Of a stretch of 64,000 nucleotides of DNA, positions 1 through 8,647 are shown in pieces; position 1 is the first letter of the stretch; every line of letters starts with the position of its first letter. Below the pieces are notes generated by a model, which did no database searches, had not been told where the DNA came from, and saw only the letters and a list, made by a program, of their open reading frames with translations. The position numbers and the translations under genes were made by a program. Source of the DNA: an uncultured Saprospiraceae bacterium (lineage in GTDB: Bacteria > Bacteroidota > Bacteroidia > Chitinophagales > Saprospiraceae); the NCBI GenBank assembly GCA_937924805.1, contig CALDTZ010000006.1, positions 145,635 through 209,634 on the forward strand, given 5' to 3'.

Positions 1-2474
1 TTAGGGTAGTTCTTTACCAAATCTGAAAGCGCAACAATGTAGGCATTTTTGTTTTGAGTTTTTCCTTTGCTCATAGCCGAAATCAAGCTAAATTTAGGAG
101 CTAGCTCTTTATCATCAGGAAATAACTCGTCTACCTTATTTGCTCTTTTTACAACTTGACCGTACTTTCCTTTTTCAAACAAAGCATAGGTTTTATCATA
201 ATATTTATCAATGGATTCCTCTGATTCCAATCTTTTTTCAACGTATCCCGGTTCATTTAATATCCTACTATATTCTGAATCTGGATATTTGTCAGCTAAT
301 AGTTTTTTATACTTTTTAGCTTTAGCCATTTTACCTAAATCCTTACTAGAAAGATAGAGATAAAACAACAACTGTTCTTCTTCTTTAAAATTGGGATAAG
401 TATTATATAATTCCTCATGAACGACAAGTGCCTTTTCATTGTTCTCAAGTTTTTCTCTGTACAGTTTTCCAAGTTCGAACATAGCTTCCTGAATATTAAG
501 GTTCGCTAAATCTTTTTGAATTTTACTTTGAGGAATACTTCTTAACTCATCCTGAATTTGCTTTTCTGTGATGTCACTTTCGTCAAATGTTTCCGTATCA
601 TCTTCTTCAAAGTTGTTTGAAGAAGATGAATTTCTCCAATTATCTTTTAATTCTCGATCACCCCATTTATTCTGAAATTCATTTATACCTCTGTTTAAAG
701 CCACAGGGTTGTATGCAAAAAAGTTACTAATATTTAACCTGTTTCCACCTTTGGTAGATGATACAGAACTTATTCCATTTCCCTTTTCTTTAGGAGATGC
801 ATTTTTATTTTTTTCTATTATTCTTTCGATCGCTAATGCCCTTAGTTCTTCTTTGGACATATTCGCCATAACTAATTTTTCTTTTTCGCCATCAATAACC
901 TCTATGTTTTGAGCGATAAGTGTCAGGTTTTCTGATAATTTCTCTGCATTGTTAAATCTTGGATCAGTTTTAGTCATGACCATTGTCGTACTATCATAAT
1001 AGTACTTAGCTTGAGCATATTTTTCAGCATCATAATACATTTCTGCTAACTTGTAATATGCTTCTATTTTTAGCGGTAAGTTAGAATCGTTATTCTTTAT
1101 TGATTGTTGAAATGCATATGTAGCTCCATCAAGATCTCCAGTACTTTTTTTAATTTCACCTATCGCATTAAAAATATCTGCGTGATAAAAGTTATATTTT
1201 TCTTGCTTGAACATTTTATCAAGCATTTTAATTGATTTTTTTGCCGTCACCGACCCAGTTTCTTGGTTTAATCTAATTTTATTAAGGTCAGCATTGAATG
1301 CCATTTCAAAATTAGGATTAAAAGACTTTGCTCTTTCATATTCTGCTAGTGCATTATTTACTTGACTTATTTCTTCAAATACTTGAGCTTTTATATAGGA
1401 TAACCTTGCTTTCCTTTTTCGTTTTCTTGCAAGATCTATAGCTAATTCTAATTGGGTCAATGCTTCATCATAATTACCTTTCTTAATGTTTAAATCAGCA
1501 TAAACACTCGCAAGTTCTATTTGATCTTCTTTTGCTAATACATCCGTTTCATCAATTCGTCTCAATATTGCTTCAGCTGCAGAAAATCGTTCTCTTTCTA
1601 TGTATGTCTTTGATAACCATAGCATTCCCTCATAAAAAGCTGGGCTATGACCTAAAAATCCTTTTTTAAGATCTTCTTTTTCTTTCTTTTCTTTTTCTTC
1701 GTTTTCTTCGTTTTCTGATTCTTCTTTTATTTCTTTTTTAACAACCTCAGCATTCTCCGCTTCTTTTTTAAGTTCTTCTGCTTTCGCTGGACCAGGTATT
1801 CTCTCCCCTTTCTTTCTCGCTTTTGCACGATCTTTTCTCGCTTTTTCTCTCGCCTTTTTTTCTGCTTTTTTAGCTTTTTCTTTCTCTTTCCTTTCTTTTT
1901 CTCGATCTTTCTTTTCGTCTTTTTTTTCTGCCTCTCGCTCCTTCTTTTCTGCTTCTCGGGCTTTCTTTTCTAAATTTCGTTCTTTTTTTCGTTGAGCAGA
2001 TGTTGATCCTTTACCTGCCTTCTTTTTATATAAGGAACTGTATATATTATCTGCTTCAAATTCTTCTTTAAAAAATTCGAATGTTTCTTCTGCTGATTCA
2101 AAGTCTTTCTTCAAATATTGAGCTTTACCCATAAGTACATAACAATCATCAACCCAATAACTAGGACCATGCAAGGAAGATACTCTAGCAACTTTTTCGA
2201 TTGCTCGATCTAAATCTTTGGCAAAACCTTTAGCATCCCCAATTTTTTGGTAATCATATATCGGCAAAATCTGTGTATAATTATCTTGAGACTCTTCCTC
2301 CATAGTAAGTAAGGTAAGCTCTACAATCTCTCTAGCATTAAAATAACCATTATACAGTGCCGTAGTATTATGGTAAAATCGCTTAGAGTTTGATATATCT
2401 CCTTTTTTCTTATTACTAACACAAGCTGATAATCCTATGCACAATACTATAATATATACTAACTTTGCTTTCAA
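1..2474 (-). CDS. sprE: SprE/PorW-like T9SS lipoprotein with TPRs (3' partial)
   Basis: The reading frame is open from a TTG at 2474 to the left edge, where it is cut without a stop (824 residues seen). The start gives a lipoprotein signal peptide: K2/K4, hydrophobic run, lipobox LSAC with Cys18. The mature part is built of TPR-like helical pairs, for example at about residues 85-145, 270-520 and 640-810, and resembles SprE/PorW, an outer-membrane-associated lipoprotein required for type IX secretion and gliding (about 870 residues in Flavobacterium). Residues about 147-267 are an unusual Lys/Glu/Arg/Ala block that interrupts the TPR array. No ATG is available near the signal peptide, so TTG is the likely start. 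A -7 box lies at 2575-2582. Family assignment is good but by eye; a generic TPR lipoprotein is the alternative. Confidence 0.8.
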   Translation of the reverse strand, partial: MKAKLVYIIVLCIGLSACVSNKKKGDISNSKRFYHNTTALYNGYFNAREIVELTLLTMEEESQDNYTQILPIYDYQKIGDAKGFAKDLDRAIEKVARVSSLHGPSYWVDDCYVLMGKAQYLKKDFESAEETFEFFKEEFEADNIYSSLYKKKAGKGSTSAQRKKERNLEKKAREAEKKEREAEKKDEKKDREKERKEKEKAKKAEKKAREKARKDRAKARKKGERIPGPAKAEELKKEAENAEVVKKEIKEESENEENEEKEKKEKEDLKKGFLGHSPAFYEGMLWLSKTYIERERFSAAEAILRRIDETDVLAKEDQIELASVYADLNIKKGNYDEALTQLELAIDLARKRKRKARLSYIKAQVFEEISQVNNALAEYERAKSFNPNFEMAFNADLNKIRLNQETGSVTAKKSIKMLDKMFKQEKYNFYHADIFNAIGEIKKSTGDLDGATYAFQQSIKNNDSNLPLKIEAYYKLAEMYYDAEKYAQAKYYYDSTTMVMTKTDPRFNNAEKLSENLTLIAQNIEVIDGEKEKLVMANMSKEELRALAIERIIEKNKNASPKEKGNGISSVSSTKGGNRLNISNFFAYNPVALNRGINEFQNKWGDRELKDNWRNSSSSNNFEEDDTETFDESDITEKQIQDELRSIPQSKIQKDLANLNIQEAMFELGKLYREKLENNEKALVVHEELYNTYPNFKEEEQLLFYLYLSSKDLGKMAKAKKYKKLLADKYPDSEYSRILNEPGYVEKRLESEESIDKYYDKTYALFEKGKYGQVVKRANKVDELFPDDKELAPKFSLISAMSKGKTQNKNAYIVALSDLVKNYP

Positions 2475-2553
2475 TTTCGTGTGTTTTAATTTGAGAATGC
2501 CTTTTCTAACGTTTTAATAATTCTCAGGAGGCAATAATCTTATTCAATCTTAC

Positions 2554-2572
2554 TGATATTAAACTAATATCA
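2554..2572. promoter_or_regulatory. Inverted repeat in divergent promoter region
   Basis: TGATATTA (2554-2561), three bases, TAATATCA (2565-2572): a perfect 8-3-8 inverted repeat between the divergent sprE-like and M23 genes. It sits where transcription from the -7 box at 2575-2582 (minus strand) would start, so a repressor operator is plausible. A second palindrome, ACGAATATTCGT, lies at 2593-2604, directly before the M23 start codon. No regulator is known. Confidence 0.4.
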
Positions 2573-2574
2573 AG

Positions 2575-2582
2575 CAAAATTA
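2575..2582 (-). promoter_or_regulatory. -7 box for the sprE-like gene
   Basis: On the minus strand this reads TAATTTTG, a full match to the Bacteroidota TAnnTTTG element, about 100 bases upstream of the TTG start. No TTG -33 element is found at the usual distance, so the promoter call is tentative. Confidence 0.4.
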
Positions 2583-2606
2583 TTTTAATTGAACGAATAT
2601 TCGTAA

Positions 2607-3392
2607 ATGAACGAACACAATGATCATAAAAATACGATTAAAGATAGATTAGATGAAGTCTATCGGGTTAGTATCGTGCACGAAGATAACTTACAAGAAG
2701 TTAGAAAATTTAAGTTTTCTTTATTCAAATTGTATTCATTCTTATTATTGACTCTATTTATAGTTTCTGCTATTGTTATTTCAATTATTTTTTTTACTCC
2801 AATTAGGACTTTGGTACCTGGATATGCTGATATAAATAACAATGTTGTTTTTATAGAACTAAATAAAACGATTTCTAATTTAGAAACGCAAGTATCAGAC
2901 CAAAGCACTTACATTGATGGTATATTAAACATGGTTGTTTCTCCTAGTACGGAAGAAAAATTAAACAAATCAAGTTTAGAAGGAAGCAATGAAAATGGAT
3001 ATGTTACATTAGCAATCCTTGATCAAAAATCATTTATTTGTCCTATTAAAGGGGTTATTGAAAAATCATTTAAAGTTCAAGATAAACACTTGGGTGTTGA
3101 TATTGTCGCTCCAAAAGATTCTGCTATTAAAAGTATACTTGATGGAGTTGTTATTAATTCGGATTGGACACTAGAAACTGGAAATACGCTCAGTATTCAA
3201 CACAGTGATAACATTATCTCTATATACAAACACAATTCTGTCCTACTCAAAGAAGTCGGCGATCTTGTAACAGCAGGAGAGGCTATTGCAATTATTGGTA
3301 ATACTGGTGAAATGTCAAGTGGTCCGCATCTTCATTTTGAATTATGGCACAATGGTCGGGCAATTGATCCAGAAGAATACATTCATTTTTAA
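2607..3392 (+). CDS. M23 family metallopeptidase, membrane-anchored
   Basis: A 261-residue LytM/M23 peptidoglycan endopeptidase. Residues 1-41 are a charged cytoplasmic head, 42-64 a single transmembrane segment, then a short linker and the LytM domain at about 138-258. The zinc ligands are intact: HLGVD (His161, Asp165) and GPHLHFELW (His241, His243), so it should be an active cell-wall hydrolase acting in the periplasm on peptide cross-links. The same architecture (short coil, membrane anchor, C-terminal M23) is common in Bacteroidota. It is divergent from the sprE-like gene, and hemJ follows 30 bases downstream in the same direction. Confidence 0.9.
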   Translation: MNEHNDHKNTIKDRLDEVYRVSIVHEDNLQEVRKFKFSLFKLYSFLLLTLFIVSAIVISIIFFTPIRTLVPGYADINNNVVFIELNKTISNLETQVSDQSTYIDGILNMVVSPSTEEKLNKSSLEGSNENGYVTLAILDQKSFICPIKGVIEKSFKVQDKHLGVDIVAPKDSAIKSILDGVVINSDWTLETGNTLSIQHSDNIISIYKHNSVLLKEVGDLVTAGEAIAIIGNTGEMSSGPHLHFELWHNGRAIDPEEYIHF

Positions 3393-3421
3393 CAATCATT
3401 TCTCACCTAAATTATACCACT

Positions 3422-3970
3422 TTGATTTATTTTATTTTAAAATCCTTGCATATTATAGGTTTTGTAGCTTGGTTTTCTGGGCTTTTTTACCTTGGTAGAA
3501 TATTGGTTTACCATAGAGAAAGTCAAGATGGAGAAGAAAGCATAAAGTCAATCTTAAATAATCAATACCACTTAATGGAGACAAGAGCGTACTCGATAAT
3601 TGCTCAACCAGCTATGATTATAACATGGATTTGTGGTGTTTCAATGATTTTTTTAAATGGGTATGATTGGTTTGTAGAAAATTATTGGCTTCACGTCAAA
3701 ATTGTATTACTTATCTGCTTTACAATCTTTCATCTTCGATTAAAATTTTATATCAAGACATTATTTTCTTCTACATCTAATTTAACATCTTACCATTTTC
3801 GATTACTAAATGAAGTGCCTACACTCTTTTTATTTAGTATTGTTTTCTTAGCTGTTTTTAAAAATCTTTTGCATTTTGGTTATGCTTTATTAGGAGTAAC
3901 ATTATTAGGTGTATTTTTGATTGCTGCAACCAAATGGTATAAGTCCATTAGACAAAAAAACAATTTATAA
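3422..3970 (+). CDS. hemJ: HemJ-type protoporphyrinogen IX oxidase (CopD/UPF0093 family)
   Basis: A 182-residue integral membrane protein with about four transmembrane helices (roughly 5-22, 55-80, 88-106, 126-172). The N-terminus LKSLHIIGFVAWFSGLFY matches the HemJ signature, with the conserved His10 near the membrane face, and Arg26 follows in the next segment (YLGRILVYH). HemJ oxidises protoporphyrinogen IX to protoporphyrin IX in haem synthesis. The start is TTG at 3422; no ATG gives the conserved first helix. It lies 30 bases after the M23 gene and 14 bases before the SRPBCC gene, so the three may be co-transcribed. Confidence 0.85.
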   Translation: MIYFILKSLHIIGFVAWFSGLFYLGRILVYHRESQDGEESIKSILNNQYHLMETRAYSIIAQPAMIITWICGVSMIFLNGYDWFVENYWLHVKIVLLICFTIFHLRLKFYIKTLFSSTSNLTSYHFRLLNEVPTLFLFSIVFLAVFKNLLHFGYALLGVTLLGVFLIAATKWYKSIRQKNNL

Positions 3971-3984
3971 TCAACAATTCTAAA

Positions 3985-4998
3985 ATGAAAATTTTAAGGT
4001 ATTTCCTATATATTATTGCAACTCTTGTTGCTATATATTTAATTCTTTGTCTTGTCGGTCCAAAAGATTTAAATGTTGAAAAGTCGGCAAAAATAGATGC
4101 TAGCGAATCTATTTTATTCAATATGGTTAATGATCTTAAAGAATGGGAAGCTTGGTCTCCTTGGATTAATAAAGATACATCAATGAAAGTCACTTTTGGT
4201 CAAAAAACAGCTGGCAAAGGTGCTACATATGCTTGGTTAAGTAACGAAATGGGTAATGGAAATCTAGAAATATTAGAGTCCTCAAAAAATAAATCAATAA
4301 AAACAAAACTAATTTTTGATGATTTTGGTGATGCCAGTTATGGACATTGGTCTTTTGAAAAGGTAAAAAATTTGACTAAAGTAACTTGGGGTATGGAAGG
4401 TGGTGATCTATCTTTTTTGATGCGTGGAATGATGTTGGCTATGAATTTTAAAGGTAAAATGAAATCCGACTTCAAAGAAGGCTTAATGAATATGAAAAAT
4501 TTGGCTGAGAGTCGGGCTAAAAATACCTATAATGGTTTTAAAATTAACAACATTGAATTTGAGGAAAAACACTTTCTGTCTAGAAGAGCAGTTATTGATG
4601 CAAAAAATGTTCAACAGCACTATACTCGAAACTTAGGCGGCCTATATAGTAAAATTCAAGAAAACAAGATTGAACTTGATGGTATGCCTTGTGGTTTGAT
4701 TTACAATCAATACATGCCAAATGACCAAGTCGATATAGCAGCAGCTATGCCAGTAAAGAAAAAAACCACGTTAGAGGATGCGATTTATGTTAATATTGAA
4801 AAACAAAATGCTTATTCTATAGATTATTATGGTCCTTATGAAAATTTAAATACTGCTCATAATGCATTAAATGCATATTTTAGGGATCGAGGTTTGTTTG
4901 TTCAAACACCTATGATTGAGCAATATGAAACAGACCCAGGAGAAGAAAAAGATCCTACAAAGTGGCTAACTAAAATTATTTATTACGCTTCAAAATAG
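3985..4998 (+). CDS. SRPBCC domain fused to GyrI-like effector-binding domain
   Basis: A 337-residue protein starting with a signal anchor or signal peptide (about 4-24). Residues about 30-165 look like an SRPBCC/polyketide-cyclase fold (WSPWI, followed by a strand-rich region and a long C-terminal helix with LMNMKNLAESR). Residues about 180-335 look like the GyrI/AraC effector-binding domain (pattern around YYGPYENLNTAHNALNAYF). Both folds bind small hydrophobic ligands. No DNA-binding domain is present, and the N-terminal hydrophobic segment puts it at or outside the membrane. The pairing is seen in many Bacteroidota, but its role is not known. It follows hemJ by 14 bases, and pabB starts 11 bases after it. 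Confidence 0.7.
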   Translation: MKILRYFLYIIATLVAIYLILCLVGPKDLNVEKSAKIDASESILFNMVNDLKEWEAWSPWINKDTSMKVTFGQKTAGKGATYAWLSNEMGNGNLEILESSKNKSIKTKLIFDDFGDASYGHWSFEKVKNLTKVTWGMEGGDLSFLMRGMMLAMNFKGKMKSDFKEGLMNMKNLAESRAKNTYNGFKINNIEFEEKHFLSRRAVIDAKNVQQHYTRNLGGLYSKIQENKIELDGMPCGLIYNQYMPNDQVDIAAAMPVKKKTTLEDAIYVNIEKQNAYSIDYYGPYENLNTAHNALNAYFRDRGLFVQTPMIEQYETDPGEEKDPTKWLTKIIYYASK

Positions 4999-5009
4999 TT
5001 TACATTCGA

Positions 5010-5990
5010 ATGACAAGGCAAAAGTTAATTTCAAAGCTAAATGCTTGGGGAAAAGATGCCAAACCATTTTTTTTTATTTTTGATTTTGAAGAAAAACATT
5101 TAGAAGCTTTTCTTCTTGAAAATGTACCCGATGACATCTATTTCAAAATAGGGAATGTTGAGAAAAATCCAAAAAAACAGACATTTTTCCCCTTAAATTT
5201 ATCTTTTGAATTAGTCCCCTATTCAAAATTCAAAAATGGGTTCGATGTAATATCAAACGAGATTAAAAAAGGAAACACCTACTTAACGAACCTAACTTAC
5301 AAGCATGAAATTGAATGTAACTGGGATTTATCTCAAATATATCTTTTTTCGGATGCTGTTGCAAAATTGCTTTATAAGAATAAGTTTGTTGTTTTCTCAC
5401 CTGAAAAATTTATTGAAATCTCTGAAAACAACATTTATACTTACCCTATGAAAGGGACGATAAATGCCGATATGCCATTGGCTGCTCAGACGCTCTTAAA
5501 AGACCTAAAAGAACGAGCAGAGCATGCAACAGTTGTAGATTTATTAAGAAATGACTTGGGCATAATATCTGATCAAGTTGAAGTCGAAAGATATCGATAC
5601 ATAGATCACCTAAACACAAATCATTTCAACCTTTTACAAACAAGTTCTATAATAAAAGGAAAACTGGAATCGTCGTGGCAAAATAGAATAGGCAATTTAC
5701 TAATGCACCTTTTACCGGCAGGTAGTATAAGTGGGGCACCTAAAAAGAAAACAGTAGAAATTATTAAAAATGCGGAAGATGGGAATCGTGGGCATTACAC
5801 AGGTGTTTTTGGATATTTTGATGGAGATCATGTATATTCAAATGTTATGATTCGTTATATAGAAAATAATAATGGTCAGTATTTTTTTCGGAGTGGTGGA
5901 GGAATCACTTCCTTTAGTGAGCCTCTAAAGGAATATGAGGAGTTAAAACAAAAAATTTATGTCCCGATTCATAGAAAGTATTTGCATTAA
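5010..5990 (+). CDS. pabB: Aminodeoxychorismate synthase component I-like (chorismate-binding enzyme)
   Basis: A 326-residue chorismate-binding domain protein, the PabB subunit that makes 4-amino-4-deoxychorismate from chorismate for folate synthesis. Diagnostic blocks are VVDLLRNDLG (about 171-180), LLPAGSISGAPKKKT (about 235-249) and HYTGVFGYFDGD (about 260-271). It is shorter than E. coli PabB (about 450) and lacks the usual N-terminal extension, as do many Bacteroidota forms. It overlaps the next gene, a PabC-like lyase, by 32 bases, which supports the folate assignment over anthranilate or isochorismate synthase. No PabA glutaminase is nearby. Confidence 0.85.
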   Translation: MTRQKLISKLNAWGKDAKPFFFIFDFEEKHLEAFLLENVPDDIYFKIGNVEKNPKKQTFFPLNLSFELVPYSKFKNGFDVISNEIKKGNTYLTNLTYKHEIECNWDLSQIYLFSDAVAKLLYKNKFVVFSPEKFIEISENNIYTYPMKGTINADMPLAAQTLLKDLKERAEHATVVDLLRNDLGIISDQVEVERYRYIDHLNTNHFNLLQTSSIIKGKLESSWQNRIGNLLMHLLPAGSISGAPKKKTVEIIKNAEDGNRGHYTGVFGYFDGDHVYSNVMIRYIENNNGQYFFRSGGGITSFSEPLKEYEELKQKIYVPIHRKYLH

Positions 5991-6555
5991 AAATGGTGAA
6001 ATTCAAAACATTCTATACCATCAAAAAAGGATAGATCGCGTGTTAAACGCCTACTTTGGTAATAAATCATCTATAGATCTTTCAGAAAGAGTTAATCATG
6101 AAATTTTACCTAAGACAGGTATTTGGAAATGTAGAGTCATTTATTCAAAAAATATAATAAGTCTTGGTATAAGTCGGTACAAAATAAAAAAACCAAAATC
6201 CTTAAAAGTTATTCATTGTGACAATATTGATTACACATTTAAATTCGAAAATAGAAACCAGTTAAACGCACTTTTTAAGCAAAAAAAAGAGGCCGATGAC
6301 ATTATCATTGTTAAAAACGGCCGATTAACAGATAGTTACTATTGTAATCTTGCTTTTTTAAAAGATGGTCGTTGGTTTACGCCATCCTCTCCTTTATTAA
6401 AAGGAACGATGCGTTCATATCTATTGGCTAACGGCAAAATAATAGAGTATGATATCCTTCTAAAGGATATTAATCAATTTACTGAAATAATGATTTTCAA
6501 TGCAATGATCCCCTTTAATACGATTGTTTTGCCATTAAATAAAATCTTATTTTAG
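5959..6555 (+). CDS. pabC: Class IV aminotransferase, PabC-like aminodeoxychorismate lyase
   Basis: A 198-residue fold-type IV PLP protein. Lys95 in YTFKFENR fits the PLP-binding lysine, and the IIIVKNGRLTDSYYCNLAF and TPSSPLLKGTMR blocks match the cofactor phosphate-binding and C-terminal motifs of class IV enzymes. It is shorter than E. coli PabC (269) but complete at both ends. The predicted reaction is release of pyruvate from aminodeoxychorismate to give 4-aminobenzoate, in one path with the overlapping pabB. The ATG at 5959 is 32 bases inside pabB, pointing to translational coupling. Another class IV activity cannot be excluded from sequence alone. Confidence 0.8.
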   Translation: MSRFIESICIKNGEIQNILYHQKRIDRVLNAYFGNKSSIDLSERVNHEILPKTGIWKCRVIYSKNIISLGISRYKIKKPKSLKVIHCDNIDYTFKFENRNQLNALFKQKKEADDIIIVKNGRLTDSYYCNLAFLKDGRWFTPSSPLLKGTMRSYLLANGKIIEYDILLKDINQFTEIMIFNAMIPFNTIVLPLNKILF

Positions 6556-6613
6556 GGTAATTAAGTTCATTTTTTGTTTTGTATTTTTTATTAAATACTA
6601 AAAATTTAATCGT

Positions 6614-7522
6614 ATGAAGTATACATTCATTTTAATGGTTGGTCTATGTTTGATTCATCCTAATTTACTATCGAGTCAACATTCTGAGGTACAGAAAAAA
6701 GTAAAAATTATTGAAACAACAGTAGATGAAAATGGTAATGTGTCAGAGATTATTACAGAACTCGAAGGGAAAGACGCAGAAAAATACATCAATAACCAAC
6801 ATACTGAAGAAGATATTTCAATAGAAAAAGAAGTTCAAGTTGAAGTAGAATCCAATAGTAAAAACGAATCAGGATACACCATTAATGTTGATGAAAATGG
6901 AAAGAAAAAAAGTATGCATTGGGATGGTACTGGCGAAATGCCTGAAGAAATGAAAAAATATATTGATGAAAATGATATCAACATAAATATAGTTGAAGAA
7001 ACTAAGAATGAAAAAATTAAAATTAAAATCATTGATAAAGCTGGCGAAGTGAAGGTGATGGAGTGGACCGGTGAAGGCGAAATGCCTGAAGAAATGAAAG
7101 AATTTATGATAAAAAATGAAATTCAAGTAGATTCAAAAAGCACCATAAATAATAAAGAAAAAGAAGATAAAAAAATTGAATGGAGAGGTGAGAATAAAAC
7201 GCATCAAAATCAAACAAACAATGTTGATTCTGATTGGTATACTAAAAATCGTACGTATGGGTATTACAATCCAGACAAAGCTACTTTAGGCGTAAGTGTC
7301 GAAGAAAAAAACGGAAAAGTCATAGTCGTCAAGGTTGTAAAAAATTCGCCCGCAGAACGTGCCGGTCTAGCAGCTGGGGATATAATTACAAAAGTTGATA
7401 ACACTGAAATAGATAATGTTGATCGTTTGGTTTCAAAAATTGGGACTTTTAAACCTGGTGATAAAACCAGGATTTATCTGGATATTAATGGTCAAAAGAA
7501 AAAGACAAACGTAACATTTTAA
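6614..7522 (+). CDS. Secreted PDZ-domain protein with EMPEEM repeats
   Basis: A 302-residue protein with a signal peptide (about 1-21), three to four degenerate repeats and a C-terminal PDZ domain (about 222-300; LGVSVEEKNGKVIVVKVV, then SPAERAGLAAGDIITKVD). The clearest repeats are residues 87-123 and 134-173, each ending in a W-x-G-x-GEMPEEMK block; residues 30-60 and 185-192 look like eroded copies. PDZ domains bind protein C-termini, often in periplasmic quality control, but no protease domain is present here. The very acidic and Lys-rich repeat region suggests an extended or ion-binding segment. The gene stands alone and ends at a good terminator. Confidence 0.7.
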   Translation: MKYTFILMVGLCLIHPNLLSSQHSEVQKKVKIIETTVDENGNVSEIITELEGKDAEKYINNQHTEEDISIEKEVQVEVESNSKNESGYTINVDENGKKKSMHWDGTGEMPEEMKKYIDENDININIVEETKNEKIKIKIIDKAGEVKVMEWTGEGEMPEEMKEFMIKNEIQVDSKSTINNKEKEDKKIEWRGENKTHQNQTNNVDSDWYTKNRTYGYYNPDKATLGVSVEEKNGKVIVVKVVKNSPAERAGLAAGDIITKVDNTEIDNVDRLVSKIGTFKPGDKTRIYLDINGQKKKTNVTF

Positions 7523-7526
7523 ATAG

Positions 7527-7558
7527 AAAAGGCACACCAAAAAATTAGTGTGCCTTTT
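7527..7558 (+). terminator. Intrinsic terminator, bidirectional
   Basis: Perfect 11-base stem AAAAGGCACAC (7527-7537) / GTGTGCCTTTT (7548-7558), 10-base loop, with T-rich ends on both strands. It lies between the convergent PDZ and YceI genes and can serve both. Confidence 0.85.
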
Positions 7559-7581
7559 TAAATTGGGGTATGCTCCTAGTT

Positions 7582-8160
7582 TTATTCTAGTGATAATTCG
7601 ATTTCTATCTCGAACTCATCATAAATGGTATTATCACCTAATTGATCAAAAAAACTGCCTGACCCATATTGAACATTATATTCACTCCTATCAACTGTAA
7701 TCGCTGCATTGAGAGTCTTTTCTTCAGTCGTAACATTAAACTTAATTGGTTTGGTAATTCCTTTGATTGTTAAATCAGCCACTACCTTATATGAACCAAT
7801 AACTCCTCTGCTAGAAACTTTTGTAATATCAAGTGTTGCCTTGGGAAATGATTCTACAGCGAAAAAATCTTCAGATTTTAAATGACCTTCCAGTTTTCCC
7901 TTGTACTCCCCTTCTAAATCTGTACAAGTAATACTATTCATATTTAAAACAAAGTTACCACCTGTTAATTCTCCACTCTCATTGTAGACTAATTCACCTG
8001 ATTCAAGATTAATTAATCCCTCATGCGAACCGGTTACTTTATATCCTTTCCATGAAATTGTACTTTCTTTTACTTTTTGACTTGATGGCTCTCCATTGTT
8101 CGCAAAAGAAAGGGTTACAGCCACTAATAATAACAATACTGAATTCATTAATTTTTTCAT
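7582..8160 (-). CDS. YceI family periplasmic lipid-binding-type protein
   Basis: A 192-residue protein with a signal peptide (about 1-20) and a YceI domain (about 31-190). Family marks are TISWKGYKVTGSHEG, SVESFPKA-type block (AVESFPKATLDI), ADLTIKGITKPI and the closing FEIEIELSLE strand. YceI proteins are lipocalin-like beta barrels that bind isoprenoids or similar amphiphiles, linked to stress and pH responses. It lies 2 bases downstream of a MarR regulator and should be read from the same promoter, as in many Bacteroidota. The ligand is not known. Confidence 0.9.
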   Translation of the reverse strand: MKKLMNSVLLLLVAVTLSFANNGEPSSQKVKESTISWKGYKVTGSHEGLINLESGELVYNESGELTGGNFVLNMNSITCTDLEGEYKGKLEGHLKSEDFFAVESFPKATLDITKVSSRGVIGSYKVVADLTIKGITKPIKFNVTTEEKTLNAAITVDRSEYNVQYGSGSFFDQLGDNTIYDEFEIEIELSLE

Positions 8161-8162
8161 TC

Positions 8163-8615
8163 TTATCTAATTTTGTTTAAAATTTTATTTAATTGTTTGC
8201 ACTCTTTTTCTGATAATTTCTCGAGAGGTAACTGAAATAATTCTTTATCTTTTTTAATCTTTTTCATCAACTTCTTTCCTTCTATAGTTAGCGTAATGGA
8301 GACTAACCTTGAATCGTTTTCACATCGTTCTTTTTTTAGAATTTTTTTTGATACAAGCCTCGTAACAATCCTTGAGCAATCCGCACTTTTCTCAATTAAC
8401 CTATCTCTTATATAAGAAGTAGATACAGATTCCTTTGCGCCTTTTATTATCCTTAAGACATTATATTGTTTTTGAGAAATTCCATATGTTTCAAACTTTT
8501 GATTCATTAAATCAGAAACATAATTGCATGTATAAATCAAATTAATCAACGCACGTTGGTTTTCAGTTTCAAACGGCTTTTCTTGTTTTATAACCTCTTC
8601 AATTGATTTCATCAT
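8163..8615 (-). CDS. MarR family transcriptional regulator
   Basis: A 150-residue winged-helix protein. The helix-turn-helix lies at about 57-100 (ISQKQYNVLRIIKG, then STSYIRDRLIEKSADCSRIV) and the wing at about 85-108 (LVSKKILKKERCENDSRLVS), with dimerisation helices at both ends. It heads a two-gene unit with YceI and very likely controls both. The predicted promoter contains overlapping perfect palindromes between its -33 and -7 elements, so autorepression is likely. The first ATG (8615) lies one base after the -7 box, so the transcript may begin at or near the second ATG (8612) and be leaderless. Confidence 0.9.
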   Translation of the reverse strand: MMKSIEEVIKQEKPFETENQRALINLIYTCNYVSDLMNQKFETYGISQKQYNVLRIIKGAKESVSTSYIRDRLIEKSADCSRIVTRLVSKKILKKERCENDSRLVSITLTIEGKKLMKKIKKDKELFQLPLEKLSEKECKQLNKILNKIR

Positions 8616-8616
8616 T

Positions 8617-8647
8617 CAAATATAATGTTTAAACATCGATGTTGCAA
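8617..8647 (-). promoter_or_regulatory. Promoter of marR-yceI
   Basis: On the minus strand: TTG (8647-8645), 20 bases, TATATTTG (8624-8617), a full match to the Bacteroidota -33/-7 pattern. The box ends one base before the first marR ATG, suggesting a leaderless message. Confidence 0.75.

Noticed and set aside
1680..2000. Possible repeat array or CRISPR-like low-complexity tract
   Set aside because: It is the coding sequence for the Lys/Glu-rich helix; there are no regular repeat-spacer units.
5959..5990. Frameshift splitting a PabB-PabC fusion
   Set aside because: Both proteins are complete with their own starts and stops; the 32-base overlap is a normal coupled arrangement.
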